47,202 nucleotides of DNA from Fusobacterium sp. DD2 (GTDB lineage Bacteria; Fusobacteriota; Fusobacteriia; Fusobacteriales; Fusobacteriaceae). Position numbers and translations under genes: made by a program. The stretch spans positions 1 through 47,202 of the forward strand of contig NZ_JADRHM010000009.1 in assembly GCF_018205345.1 (NCBI RefSeq), given 5' to 3'. The notes beneath the pieces were generated by a model. It was not told the DNA's origin and did not search any database. It saw only the letters and a program-made list of their open reading frames with translations. How positions within the stretch are numbered: the stretch's first letter is position 1; every line of letters starts with the position of its first letter. Of the stretch, positions 9,532 through 20,356 are shown in pieces.

Positions 9532-9561
9532 TTAATCAGTATGGAGAAGATGACTGATTAA
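9532..9561 (+). other. Intercistronic hairpin between atpE and atpF
   Basis: TTAATCAGT (9532-9540) and ACTGATTAA (9553-9561) form a perfect 9-bp stem with a 12-base loop, just before the atpF ribosome binding site (AAAGGAGGT). There is no T-run, so it is more likely an mRNA stability or translation element than a terminator. Confidence 0.55.
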
Positions 9562-9584
9562 TTACAGAAAGGAGGTAGAAATTT

Positions 9585-10082
9585 GTGAATGGAAAAGTAG
9601 TATCAATTGATATTAACATGTTCTGGCAGATAATAAACTTTTTTATACTTGTATTTGTATTCAACAAGTATTTCAAAAAACCTTTAGGAAGAATGTTAGA
9701 CAGTAGAAAAGAAAAGATAACAGGCGATTTAAAACAGGCTGAACAAACAAGAAATGCAGCTATGCAACTTCAAAAGCAATCTGAAGAAATCTTAAAGAAA
9801 GCTAAAATAGAAGCTAATGAGATTTTGAAAAATGCTGAAAAGAAAGCTGACGAAAGAAGAGAGGATATTCTTAATGAGGCTAAATCTCAAAGAGAAAAAA
9901 TCATCAAATCAGCTGAAATGGAAGCAATAAAAATGAAAGCAGATGCTAAAGATATGCTTCAACAAGAAGTTAAGGTTCTTGCTGTTGAATTAGCTGAAAA
10001 ACTTATACATGAAAAAATTAATTCCAAAATAGAATCTACCTTAATAGATGAATTTGTTCAAGAGGTAGGGGAAGACAAATGA
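9585..10082 (+). CDS. atpF: F-type ATP synthase subunit b
   Basis: Subunit b is the peripheral stalk that holds F1 to Fo. The 165-residue product has one N-terminal membrane helix (about 10-30) and then a long charged Lys/Glu-rich helix typical of the b-dimer coiled coil. A GTG start is preceded by a strong AAAGGAGGTAG site. The stop overlaps the atpH start by four bases (ATGA), indicating coupled translation of the two stator proteins. Confidence 0.93.
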   Translation: MNGKVVSIDINMFWQIINFFILVFVFNKYFKKPLGRMLDSRKEKITGDLKQAEQTRNAAMQLQKQSEEILKKAKIEANEILKNAEKKADERREDILNEAKSQREKIIKSAEMEAIKMKADAKDMLQQEVKVLAVELAEKLIHEKINSKIESTLIDEFVQEVGEDK

Positions 10083-10603
10083 TAGCGAATCAAGTAGGTA
10101 ACAGATATGCCGAAGCTATTTATGAAATCGCCGAATCTACTGGAAAAATAAAAGAGGTTTATGAAGTTTTAAACAATCTTATGGAACTTTATAAAAAAGA
10201 TACAGATTTTAGAACTTTTATAACTCATCCGTTAATCGATATTGATGAGAAAAAGAAATTTTTAAAAGATATGTATCAAAGTGCTGATGAGCAGGTTTTA
10301 GATATTGTATTCTATATAATGGATAAAAAGAGAATGAGATATATTAGAAGCATTGTAGCTGAGTATTTAAAAATATATTATTTCAACCATCAGATAGTTG
10401 ACGTAGAAGCTACATTTGCAGTGGAACCTACAAAAGCTCAACAGGATAAATTAATAGCAAACTTAGAGAAGAAAACTGGTAAAAAAGTTAAACTGGCTAT
10501 AAAGATAGACAAGAGTATCATAGGTGGAGGTATCCTGAGAATGGGAGATACCGTTATGGATGGATCTATCCGTAAAGAGCTTGAAGCTTTGAAAAGAAAT
10601 TAA
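10079..10603 (+). CDS. atpH: F-type ATP synthase subunit delta
   Basis: Delta joins the top of the alpha3beta3 head to the b stalk. The 174-residue length is typical. The N-terminal [14 protein letters not shown] and the C-terminal [20 protein letters not shown] segments are characteristic of the OSCP/delta family. It is translationally coupled to atpF by a four-base overlap, and atpA follows after 26 bases. Confidence 0.94.
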   Translation: MIANQVGNRYAEAIYEIAESTGKIKEVYEVLNNLMELYKKDTDFRTFITHPLIDIDEKKKFLKDMYQSADEQVLDIVFYIMDKKRMRYIRSIVAEYLKIYYFNHQIVDVEATFAVEPTKAQQDKLIANLEKKTGKKVKLAIKIDKSIIGGGILRMGDTVMDGSIRKELEALKRN

Positions 10604-10629
10604 TACTTGTAGCAGGAGGTGTAAATCAG

Positions 10630-12132
10630 TTGAACATTAGACCAGAAGAGATTAGCAGCATAATCAAAAATGAGATTGAGAACTATAGAAAAAGTCTTGA
10701 TATAAAAACTTCAGGTTCAGTACTAGAGGTAGGAGACGGTATTGCAAGAATTTACGGATTATCTAGCGCAATGTCAGGAGAACTTCTAGAATTCCCTCAC
10801 GGAGTAATGGGAATGGCACTAAACCTTGAAGAAGATAACGTCGGAGCCGTTATTCTTGGAGATTTCTCTTTAATAAAAGAGGGAGATGAAGTTAAAGCTA
10901 CTGGAAGAGTTGTATCTGTTCCAGCAGGAGAGTCTATATTAGGAAGAGTAGTAAATGCTCTTGGAGAACCAATTGATGGAAAGGGTGATATAACACCTGA
11001 AAAATACATGGATATAGAAAGAAAGGCATCAGGAATTATTTCTAGAAAACCTGTATTTGAACCTTTACAAACAGGTATCAAGTCAATTGACGGAATGGTA
11101 CCAATTGGAAGAGGACAAAGAGAACTTATAATTGGAGATAGACAAACAGGAAAAACAGCACTTGCAGTTGACGCTATAATCAACCAAAAAGGAACAGGAG
11201 TAAAATGTATCTATGTTGCCATTGGACAAAAAAGATCAACTGTAGCACAAATTTATAAAAAATTAGAGGATGCTGGAGCTATGGAGTACACTACTATCGT
11301 TGCTGCAACAGCATCAGAGGCTGCACCGTTACAATATATGGCACCTTATTCAGGAGTAGCTATGGGAGAGTACTTCATGGACAAGGGAGAGCATGTATTA
11401 ATCATATATGACGACCTTTCAAAACATGCAGTAGCTTACAGAGAGATGTCTCTATTACTTAAGAGACCACCTGGAAGAGAAGCTTACCCAGGAGACGTAT
11501 TCTACTTACACTCAAGATTACTTGAAAGAGCAGCAAAATTATCTGATAAATTAGGTGGAGGGTCAATAACAGCTCTTCCAATAATTGAAACACAAGCAGG
11601 AGACGTATCAGCATACATTCCTACAAACGTTATTTCAATTACTGACGGACAAATATTCCTTGACTCACAACTATTTAACTCTGGATTCAGACCAGCTATC
11701 AATGCAGGTATTTCAGTATCGAGAGTTGGGGGATCAGCTCAAATTAAAGCTATGAAACAGGTTGCTGCAAAAGTTAAATTGGAACTTGCTCAATACAATG
11801 AACTTTTAACATTTGCTCAATTTGGATCAGACCTTGATAAAGCTACAAAAGCTCAATTGGAAAGAGGACACAGAATTATGGAAGTATTGAAACAAGCTCA
11901 ATACAAACCATTCCCTGTTGAAGAACAAGTTGTTTCTTTCTTTACTCTTGTTCATGGATACCTTGATTCAGTTGAATTAAAAGATGTAAGAAGATTTGAA
12001 GCTGAATTATTAACAGAACTTAGAAATACAACTGATATTCTAACTGAAATTAAAGATAAAAAAGCTTTAGATAAAGATTTGGAGAAAAAATTGGCAGATG
12101 CTATAGAAGCATTTAAAAAGAATTTTAACTAG
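10630..12132 (+). CDS. atpA: F-type ATP synthase subunit alpha
   Basis: This is the non-catalytic nucleotide-binding subunit of the F1 head. The 500-residue product has the Walker A motif GDRQTGKT at 169-176 and typical alpha-subunit blocks such as [11 protein letters not shown] near 34-44 and the signature [17 protein letters not shown]. The start is a TTG placed correctly after AGGAGGTGTAAATCAG, and no upstream ATG fits. It lies in the standard order delta-alpha-gamma-beta-epsilon. Confidence 0.97.
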   Translation: MNIRPEEISSIIKNEIENYRKSLDIKTSGSVLEVGDGIARIYGLSSAMSGELLEFPHGVMGMALNLEEDNVGAVILGDFSLIKEGDEVKATGRVVSVPAGESILGRVVNALGEPIDGKGDITPEKYMDIERKASGIISRKPVFEPLQTGIKSIDGMVPIGRGQRELIIGDRQTGKTALAVDAIINQKGTGVKCIYVAIGQKRSTVAQIYKKLEDAGAMEYTTIVAATASEAAPLQYMAPYSGVAMGEYFMDKGEHVLIIYDDLSKHAVAYREMSLLLKRPPGREAYPGDVFYLHSRLLERAAKLSDKLGGGSITALPIIETQAGDVSAYIPTNVISITDGQIFLDSQLFNSGFRPAINAGISVSRVGGSAQIKAMKQVAAKVKLELAQYNELLTFAQFGSDLDKATKAQLERGHRIMEVLKQAQYKPFPVEEQVVSFFTLVHGYLDSVELKDVRRFEAELLTELRNTTDILTEIKDKKALDKDLEKKLADAIEAFKKNFN

Positions 12133-12146
12133 AAAGAGGTGAGAGC

Positions 12147-12998
12147 ATGGCTGGAGCTAAAGAGATAAAAACAAGAATAAAGAGTATTCAGTCTACTCAC
12201 CAAATTACTAAAGCCATGGAGATCGTTTCCACTACAAAATTTAGAAAGTTTTCTGCACTTGTAATAAAATCAAGACCATTTGCAGATACTATTAATAATA
12301 TACTTTCTAATATTGCAGCTGGTATCAAAGCTGAAAAGCACCCACTTTTTGACGGAAGAGAGGAAGTTAAAAAGATAGGTGTTATAGTTATGACATCTGA
12401 TACAGGACTTTGCGGAAGCTTTAACCACGCAACTTTAAAAGAACTTGAAAAAATCAGAAAACGTAACAGTGGAAAAGAGGTTTCAGTAATAGCTATAGGA
12501 AGAAAAGGAAGAGATTACTGTAAGAAGAGAGATTACGATTTAAAAGCTACATATATTCAACTTATTCCTGAAGTAATGGGACAAAAAGCTGAAGAGATAA
12601 GTGAAAATATTGTAGAGTATTACTATGACAACATCTTTGATGAGGTTTATGTAATCTATAATAAATTCGTATCTGCTTTGAGAAGTGATCTTGTAGTTAA
12701 AAGACTTATTCCAATAGAAAGAGTAGAAGCTAAAGACAATACTCCATATATTTTTGAACCAGATGCAGAGACCATATTATCTGCACTTCTTCCGAAATAT
12801 TTAAATGTTGAGATATATCAGGCATTGCTTAACAACGCAGCAAGTGAACATTCTGCAAGAAAGAATTCTATGAAGAATGCAACTGACAATGCTGAAGATA
12901 TGTTGAAAATGCTGAACTTGAAGTACAATAGAGAAAGACAAGCTGCAATTACCCAAGAGATTACAGAGATCGTTGGAGGAGCAGCAGCACTAAATTAA
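12147..12998 (+). CDS. atpG: F-type ATP synthase subunit gamma
   Basis: Gamma is the rotating central shaft that couples the c-ring to the F1 head. The 283-residue length is normal. The N-terminal [20 protein letters not shown] helix and the C-terminal [15 protein letters not shown] helix are the two conserved coiled-coil arms. The central [11 protein letters not shown] segment is also characteristic. It has an AAAGAGGTG ribosome binding site and lies 14 bases after atpA. Confidence 0.96.
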   Translation: MAGAKEIKTRIKSIQSTHQITKAMEIVSTTKFRKFSALVIKSRPFADTINNILSNIAAGIKAEKHPLFDGREEVKKIGVIVMTSDTGLCGSFNHATLKELEKIRKRNSGKEVSVIAIGRKGRDYCKKRDYDLKATYIQLIPEVMGQKAEEISENIVEYYYDNIFDEVYVIYNKFVSALRSDLVVKRLIPIERVEAKDNTPYIFEPDAETILSALLPKYLNVEIYQALLNNAASEHSARKNSMKNATDNAEDMLKMLNLKYNRERQAAITQEITEIVGGAAALN

Positions 12999-13001
12999 TG
13001 A

Positions 13002-14417
<1,416 letters not shown>

Positions 14418-14419
14418 TT

Positions 14420-14824
14420 ATGTCTACATTTAAAGTCAAAGTTGTAACATATGAGCAGAAAGTTTTAGCGCAGGAAGCTGACTTTGTACTTGTGAGAACT
14501 ACTGAAGGAGATATGGGAATACTTCCAAATCACGCTCCTTTTATAGCAGAACTTAGTACAGGAGAGATGAAGATAAGACTTGGTAATGATGAAGAGAAAT
14601 ACTTCGTTTCAGAAGGATTATTGGAAATCTCAAATAATGTTGTAAGTATAATTGCAACAGAAGCTATCCCTGCAGATATGCTTGATATTGAAAGAGAAAG
14701 AAGAGAAGTTGAAAGACTTAAAGCTAAACTTGCAAAGCTTCAGGAAGACAAGGATATTTTGTTAACTCAAAAGAACCTGAGAGAAGCTTTGATGAAAGTT
14801 CATGTTGCAGAAAAAATGATGTAA
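14420..14824 (+). CDS. atpC: F-type ATP synthase subunit epsilon
   Basis: Epsilon is the small rotor subunit that regulates ATP hydrolysis. The 134-residue product has an N-terminal beta-sandwich with the conserved GDMGILPNHAPFIAEL and a charged C-terminal helical hairpin (about 90-134). It starts two bases after the atpD stop and is followed by the operon terminator. No gene rearrangement is seen compared with the classical order. Confidence 0.95.
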   Translation: MSTFKVKVVTYEQKVLAQEADFVLVRTTEGDMGILPNHAPFIAELSTGEMKIRLGNDEEKYFVSEGLLEISNNVVSIIATEAIPADMLDIERERREVERLKAKLAKLQEDKDILLTQKNLREALMKVHVAEKMM

Positions 14825-14836
14825 TATATAAAGAAG

Positions 14837-14865
14837 CGAGGTGGATAACCACCTCGTTTTTATTT
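14837..14865. terminator. Bidirectional terminator between atpC and pdxR
   Basis: CGAGGTGG (14837-14844) and CCACCTCG (14849-14856) form a perfect 8-bp stem with a 4-base loop, followed on the plus strand by TTTTTATTTT. It ends the atp operon and may also serve the convergent pdxR-like gene. Confidence 0.88.
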
Positions 14866-14869
14866 TAAA

Positions 14870-16267
14870 TTACTCTAAATTCAGATTTACAAGCTCATCT
14901 AATACCTCTTCTAATTTTACTATCCCTTTATCTATATCCTCATAGGAGCATTGTGCAAAACTAAGCCTTATATATGATACGAATTTAGGAGAAAAGACAA
15001 CTCCTGGAATGATACTTACTCCTTTTTTTAAGAGCTTAAAATATACGGCTTCACCAGTTATCTCATCAGGAAGTTTAATCCAGAAAGAGAGGCCACCTTG
15101 AGGCTTTTCAAAAGATAAAAGCTTATTATTTTTTAACTTTTCATAGAGATAATCCTGTTTCTTTCTAAATTCCTCTCTTAAATTTTCAGTAAAACTCCCC
15201 CAGATTTTATTCTTCATAAAATGATGGAATATACGTTGATTAAGTCCTGAGGTAGATATATCTGAGATATATTTAGCCCGTATAACCGGTTCTGTAATCT
15301 CAGTTGGAAGAATCATAAATCCAAGTCTAAATCCAGGCATAAAGATTTTAGAATAGCTCTTTATATAGATAACTCTGTTATAGCAGTCATAATTTTTAAT
15401 GGATTTTACAGGTTTATCAAAATATAGATCTGAACTGCTGTCATCTTCAACTATATAAAAATCATATTTTTCAGCAAGGGTTACTAATTTTTTTGCCTTT
15501 TCACTGCTAAGGGATATTCCAGTTGGATTTTGAAATATAGGGATAATATATAGAAGCCTGATTTTATTGAACTTTAAAAACTGCTCAAGAGCATCTATAT
15601 TTATACCATCATTTTCCAGTGGAATTGTTTTTATCTTTCCACCATTTTCTTTGAAAGTCTGGATAGCACCTTTATATGTTGGCTCTTCACTAACTATAAT
15701 ATCTCCAGGTTGTACAAGGATTTTACTTATGATATTAATTCCCTGTTGGGCACCTGAGATTATCTGTATATTTTTTACAGAGGTTTTAATTCCAAACTTA
15801 TTTGCCTCTTTTTTTATTGTATTACGAAATTCAATATTCCCCTGAGGATTTTCATATAGTAGAGCTTTTTCCCCATACCTATCTAAAATATCACAGATAG
15901 CTGATTTTAACATTTCAATTGGGAAAAGATCTGTTTTGGGAGAAGCTGAAGAGAAGTTTATTTCACACTGGTTGTTAAAATAACTATATTTAAAATCTTC
16001 ATTTTTCATATGGTCTTCAGGATAGAAATCCTGATTTTTATTATATGTAATAAAAAAACCACTCCCTTTTTTAGCTGTTATATAGCTGTTTTTTTCCAGA
16101 AGTTCATATGTTTTTATTACAGTGTTTATGCTGATATTAAGGTTTTCAGCAGTTTTCCTTACTGGAGGAAGCTTTCCTTTTATCTTTTCACTTTCAATTT
16201 TTTTCTTAATACAGTTGTAAAGTTTTAAATATAGAGTATCTCCTTTAAATTTTCTAAAATCTTTCAT
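14870..16267 (-). CDS. pdxR: MocR/PdxR family regulator (GntR HTH plus aminotransferase domain)
   Basis: A transcription factor that senses pyridoxal phosphate. The 465-residue product has an N-terminal GntR winged helix (about 8-75, with LPPVRKTAENLNISINTVIKTYE). It is followed by a type I aminotransferase fold. The PLP lysine is Lys307 in SYSKIFMPGFRLG, and other PLP-site elements are FQNPTG and VEDDSSSDLYF. MocR proteins next to pdxS usually act as PdxR, activating PLP synthesis and repressing themselves. The gene is divergent from pdxS, with paired boxes in the shared intergenic region. Binding to PLP is inferred. Confidence 0.85.
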   Translation of the reverse strand: MKDFRKFKGDTLYLKLYNCIKKKIESEKIKGKLPPVRKTAENLNISINTVIKTYELLEKNSYITAKKGSGFFITYNKNQDFYPEDHMKNEDFKYSYFNNQCEINFSSASPKTDLFPIEMLKSAICDILDRYGEKALLYENPQGNIEFRNTIKKEANKFGIKTSVKNIQIISGAQQGINIISKILVQPGDIIVSEEPTYKGAIQTFKENGGKIKTIPLENDGINIDALEQFLKFNKIRLLYIIPIFQNPTGISLSSEKAKKLVTLAEKYDFYIVEDDSSSDLYFDKPVKSIKNYDCYNRVIYIKSYSKIFMPGFRLGFMILPTEITEPVIRAKYISDISTSGLNQRIFHHFMKNKIWGSFTENLREEFRKKQDYLYEKLKNNKLLSFEKPQGGLSFWIKLPDEITGEAVYFKLLKKGVSIIPGVVFSPKFVSYIRLSFAQCSYEDIDKGIVKLEEVLDELVNLNLE

Positions 16268-16279
16268 GTCATCTCCTTA

Positions 16280-16392
16280 AAAAGTGTATGGGTACACTTT
16301 TGTTGTAATCAATTGAAATAGGCAATTATTTATGTAATAATAAATGTAGGATATATATATTTAGAGTACCGGTACTTTTATTATAATTGAAA
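16280..16392. promoter_or_regulatory. Shared pdxR/pdxS control region with repeated GGTAC boxes
   Basis: The divergent intergenic region holds an inverted repeat AAAAGTGTA (16280-16288) / TACACTTTT (16293-16301) and a perfect palindrome AGTACCGGTACT (16365-16376). Two direct copies of a longer motif begin with GGTAC, run through a T-rich TAAT segment and end in TTGAAA or TGAAAA. They start at 16291 and 16371, 80 bases apart. A TATAAT (16382-16387) in the second copy could be the pdxS -10 box; it has no good -35 box, which would fit an activator-dependent promoter. These are likely PdxR operator sites. Confidence 0.6.
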
Positions 16393-16421
16393 AATCAAAA
16401 ATAATAAAGGGGGATACAACA

Positions 16422-17294
16422 ATGGAATATAAATTTGATAAAAATCTAGCTGAAAGTTTAAAAGGTGGAGTAATAATGGATGTAACTACACCAGAGGAAG
16501 CAATAATTGCTGAAAAAGCAGGAGCTTGTGCAGTAATGGCTTTGGAAAAAGTACCAGCTGATATTAGAAAAAGTGGTGGAGTAGCAAGAATGTCAGATCC
16601 TAAAATGATAAAGGAGATAAAAAAAGCTGTATCAATTCCTGTAATGGCAAAGGTTAGAATTGGACATTTTGTAGAAGCTCAAATAATTGAAGCACTAAAA
16701 GTAGATTATATAGATGAAAGTGAAGTATTGACTCCAGCTGATGATAGATTTCATATAGATAAAACAAAGTTTGCTATACCTTTTGTATGTGGAGCAAAAA
16801 ATTTAGGTGAAGCTCTAAGAAGAATACAAGAGGGGGCTTCAATGATAAGAACAAAAGGAGAACCTGGAACAGGGGATATAATAGAAGCAGTAAAACATAT
16901 GAGAAGGATGAATGAAGAGATAAGAAGAGTTGCTTCTGTTGATAAGTCAGAACTATATGATATAGCAAAACAGCTGCAGGTTCCATATGATCTATTAAAA
17001 TATGTTCATGAAAATGGAAAACTTCCAGTTGTGAACTTTGCAGCAGGAGGAGTGGCAACACCTGCAGATGCAGCTTTAATGATGCAATTAGGATGCGATG
17101 GTGTCTTTGTAGGTTCTGGAATATTCAAATCTGGAGATCCAGCAAAGAGAGCTGCTGCAATAGTAAAAGCTGTTAAAAACTATAACAATCCTGAAGTTTT
17201 AGCTGAAGTATCTGAAAATCTTGGAGAGGCTATGGTAGGAATCAATGTTTACAGCTTAAAAGATGAGGAAAAAATGGCAGATAGAGGATATTAA
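16422..17294 (+). CDS. pdxS: Pyridoxal 5'-phosphate synthase, PdxS subunit
   Basis: PdxS makes PLP from ribose-5-phosphate, glyceraldehyde-3-phosphate and ammonia. The 290-residue product is full length. The catalytic lysines are Lys77 ([10 protein letters not shown]) and Lys145 ([10 protein letters not shown]), with the GGVIMDV strand near 15-21. The ATG follows AAAGGGGG. The ammonia-supplying glutaminase pdxT normally follows pdxS, but here the next feature is a hairpin and then an unrelated convergent gene. PdxS can use free ammonia, so it may work alone or with a distant pdxT. Confidence 0.96.
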   Translation: MEYKFDKNLAESLKGGVIMDVTTPEEAIIAEKAGACAVMALEKVPADIRKSGGVARMSDPKMIKEIKKAVSIPVMAKVRIGHFVEAQIIEALKVDYIDESEVLTPADDRFHIDKTKFAIPFVCGAKNLGEALRRIQEGASMIRTKGEPGTGDIIEAVKHMRRMNEEIRRVASVDKSELYDIAKQLQVPYDLLKYVHENGKLPVVNFAAGGVATPADAALMMQLGCDGVFVGSGIFKSGDPAKRAAAIVKAVKNYNNPEVLAEVSENLGEAMVGINVYSLKDEEKMADRGY

Positions 17295-17305
17295 TATAAA
17301 AAAAG

Positions 17306-17332
17306 CTGCACCTGATATTTTATCAGGTGCAG
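17306..17332. terminator. Bidirectional terminator between pdxS and the sugar catabolic operon
   Basis: CTGCACCTGATA (17306-17317) and TATCAGGTGCAG (17321-17332) form a perfect 12-bp stem with a 3-base loop. On the minus strand the stem is followed by a T-rich tail (TTTTTTTATATTAA after a CT), better than the four Ts on the plus strand. It probably serves the convergent minus-strand operon at least as much as pdxS. Confidence 0.9.
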
Positions 17333-17367
17333 TTTTGGGTAAAGGTTAGGTTATATTCGATTAAATA

Positions 17368-18306
17368 TTACAACTGGGTAATTGTAATTGTAGGTAAAAT
17401 TGTGTTTAGTAAAGGGATTTCAATAGTACCTGTAGAATCAAGCATTGCATTAGTAGTTCCACAAGCAACTCCCAGTCTAAAGCACTCAGTTATATCTTTG
17501 TTTTCAGCTAGTCCAAAGGCAAATCCACCAATAGTAGAGTCTCCTGAACCAACAGTATTTTTTATTTCAACTTTTGGGAAAGTAGCTTTCATAACTCTGT
17601 CTTCAGTTACAAATAGAGCTCCATCTCCTCCCAATGTTACCATGACGTTTTTAACACCCTGTTTTATAAGCTCTCTTGCAGCATCTACAACATCTTCATC
17701 ACTATGAAGTTTTCTATTTAAGATACCTTCAAGCTCTTCCTTATTAGGCTTTATAAGGAAAGGTTGTGCCTTAATACCATTTGTTAAAGATGAACCACTT
17801 GTATCAAGGATAAATCTGATTCCTTTTTTATTTGCCTCTTCAATAAGGGTATTATATATCAATGGATCGATATTTTTAAGTATGCTTCCTGATGCACAGA
17901 TTACATCTATCTTTTGTGAATTTAAAATAGATAGATATTTATCTACAAACTCTTTGCATACAAGGTCATCACCTTTTCCTGATTCCAGTACTTCAGTAAC
18001 ACCTTTTACATCTTTCGAAATCATAGCTATACAAGTTCTTGTTTCATACTGAGTTTCTAAAAAATCATTATGTATTCCATTATCATTTAATTTTTTTAGA
18101 AATAGTTTACCAGTAAATCCACCAACAATACCAGTAGCTAAAACGTTACCACCAAGAAAATTGATAATTCTGCTGACATTTATTCCTTTTCCACCTGCAC
18201 TTTTTTCAATGGAATGAGGTCTATTTACATTTCCAAGATTTAAAGTATCAAGATTATATCTCACATCAATTGCAGGATTTAAAGTAATAGTTAATATTTT
18301 GCTCAT
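17368..18306 (-). CDS. lacC: PfkB-family hexose-phosphate kinase, probable tagatose-6-phosphate kinase
   Basis: It phosphorylates a sugar phosphate with ATP; the LacC/FruK branch makes tagatose-1,6-bisphosphate or fructose-1,6-bisphosphate. The 312-residue product has the N-terminal TLNPAID motif, the SAGGKGINVSRI sugar-binding loop (36-47), and the C-terminal GSGDS motif with the catalytic Asp256. LacC and 1-phosphofructokinase are hard to separate by sequence. The choice of tagatose-6-phosphate rests on the neighbouring tagatose-type aldolase and AgaS. It starts two bases after the aldolase stop, so it is probably translationally coupled. Confidence 0.78.
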   Translation of the reverse strand: MSKILTITLNPAIDVRYNLDTLNLGNVNRPHSIEKSAGGKGINVSRIINFLGGNVLATGIVGGFTGKLFLKKLNDNGIHNDFLETQYETRTCIAMISKDVKGVTEVLESGKGDDLVCKEFVDKYLSILNSQKIDVICASGSILKNIDPLIYNTLIEEANKKGIRFILDTSGSSLTNGIKAQPFLIKPNKEELEGILNRKLHSDEDVVDAARELIKQGVKNVMVTLGGDGALFVTEDRVMKATFPKVEIKNTVGSGDSTIGGFAFGLAENKDITECFRLGVACGTTNAMLDSTGTIEIPLLNTILPTITITQL

Positions 18307-18308
18307 AA

Positions 18309-19178
<870 letters not shown>

Positions 19179-19195
19179 TTAAATAAAATAATAAA

Positions 19196-20338
19196 TTATT
19201 TGTTATATTCGTGAATTATTACACCTTTAACCACTCTGTTAACTTCACCAGTAGGACAAGGATTGTCAGGATTAATTCCTAATTTAGCTGATTTAATTAG
19301 AGATAGAAGTTGACCAAATACTAAGTATGAAAGTCCAGAGAATACCTCTTCCATAGCACCAACTTTTGCATCATTTAAAGTGAAGTAGTAATCACAGTTT
19401 GCTCTTACTTCTTTATCATCAACAGTGTCTAAAACTATAATTTTCTTTTTTCCACCTTCATGTTTGAACTCTTTTAATAGATCTAATTCATAGATTCTAG
19501 TATAAGGGTTATTTGACATCATACAAACAATAGCTGTTTTATCATTAACTATTGATTTAGGACCATGTCTGAATCCTAGGAATGTATTGAAGAAAGAAGC
19601 AAGTTTTCCAGCTGTAAGTTCAAGAACTTTTAATGAAACTTCTTCAGCAAGTCCTTTTAAAGCTCCATCTCCTAAGTAAACTATTCTTTCTATATCAAGG
19701 TCAGCTATAGTTTCTGCATCAGCAAATATCTTATCAAAATTCTTTTCAATAACATTTGAAACATAAGTAACTCTGTCTGCAAGTTTATCAAAATCCTGTC
19801 TTAAGAATACAAGTACTCCAGCAACAACCATTGAAGAGAAGCTTCCTGTCATTGCAAAACCTTTATCATTTGTCTCTTCAGGCATTAAAAGAAGATATTT
19901 ATTATCTGAATCTTTTGCCATTTGAGCAAGTTTTCCTTCTGGGTTACATGTAATAAATACATGGTGTATATTTTTTACTAATTTGTCTGCTAATTTAATT
20001 GTAGCAACACTTTCAGGAGAGTTTCCTGATCTTGCACATGACACCATTATCATAGCTGCATCTTTATCTAAATATTGTTCAGGCATAGATACAATATCAG
20101 TAGTTGGGATAGATAATACTTCAATATCAACTTTGCTGTTTACATATGAGCATAAAGTATTTCCAACAAATTCTGAAGATCCTGCTCCAGTGAAGACAAC
20201 TTTAATTTTGTCCCCTTTAACTTTGTCTATAAATTCACCAAGTGATTTTAGGTTATTTTTGATTATGTCCAATTCTTCTTTCCAGATAGAAGGTTGTTGT
20301 GCAATCTCTTTAAAAGTTATACAATTTTTTAATTCCAT
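19196..20338 (-). CDS. agaS: AgaS-family sugar-phosphate isomerase/deaminase (SIS domains)
   Basis: AgaS is the galactosamine-6-phosphate deaminase/isomerase of the GalNAc/GalN pathway, giving tagatose-6-phosphate and ammonia. The 380-residue product has an N-terminal EIAQQPSIWKEEL segment and two SIS domains. Phosphosugar-binding loops are seen as GAGSSEFVG near 51-59 and SCARSGNSPESVAT. A GFRHGPKS segment, as in GlmS-like isomerases, is present. The position between ROK kinase and tagatose aldolase supports the amino-sugar assignment. Action on galactosamine-6-phosphate rather than glucosamine-6-phosphate is inferred from context. Confidence 0.87.
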   Translation of the reverse strand: MELKNCITFKEIAQQPSIWKEELDIIKNNLKSLGEFIDKVKGDKIKVVFTGAGSSEFVGNTLCSYVNSKVDIEVLSIPTTDIVSMPEQYLDKDAAMIMVSCARSGNSPESVATIKLADKLVKNIHHVFITCNPEGKLAQMAKDSDNKYLLLMPEETNDKGFAMTGSFSSMVVAGVLVFLRQDFDKLADRVTYVSNVIEKNFDKIFADAETIADLDIERIVYLGDGALKGLAEEVSLKVLELTAGKLASFFNTFLGFRHGPKSIVNDKTAIVCMMSNNPYTRIYELDLLKEFKHEGGKKKIIVLDTVDDKEVRANCDYYFTLNDAKVGAMEEVFSGLSYLVFGQLLSLIKSAKLGINPDNPCPTGEVNRVVKGVIIHEYNK

Positions 20339-20356
20339 TTCTTATCAGACTCCTTT

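Noticed and set aside
10797-11183. Antisense open frame opposite atpA, and a similar one opposite atpD (13040-13516)
   Set aside because: Both are shadows of highly conserved coding sequence with no start signals and no recognisable domain.
16774-17061. Leucine-rich minus-strand frame within pdxS
   Set aside because: It is an antisense shadow of pdxS, with no ribosome binding site and a composition caused by the plus-strand codons.
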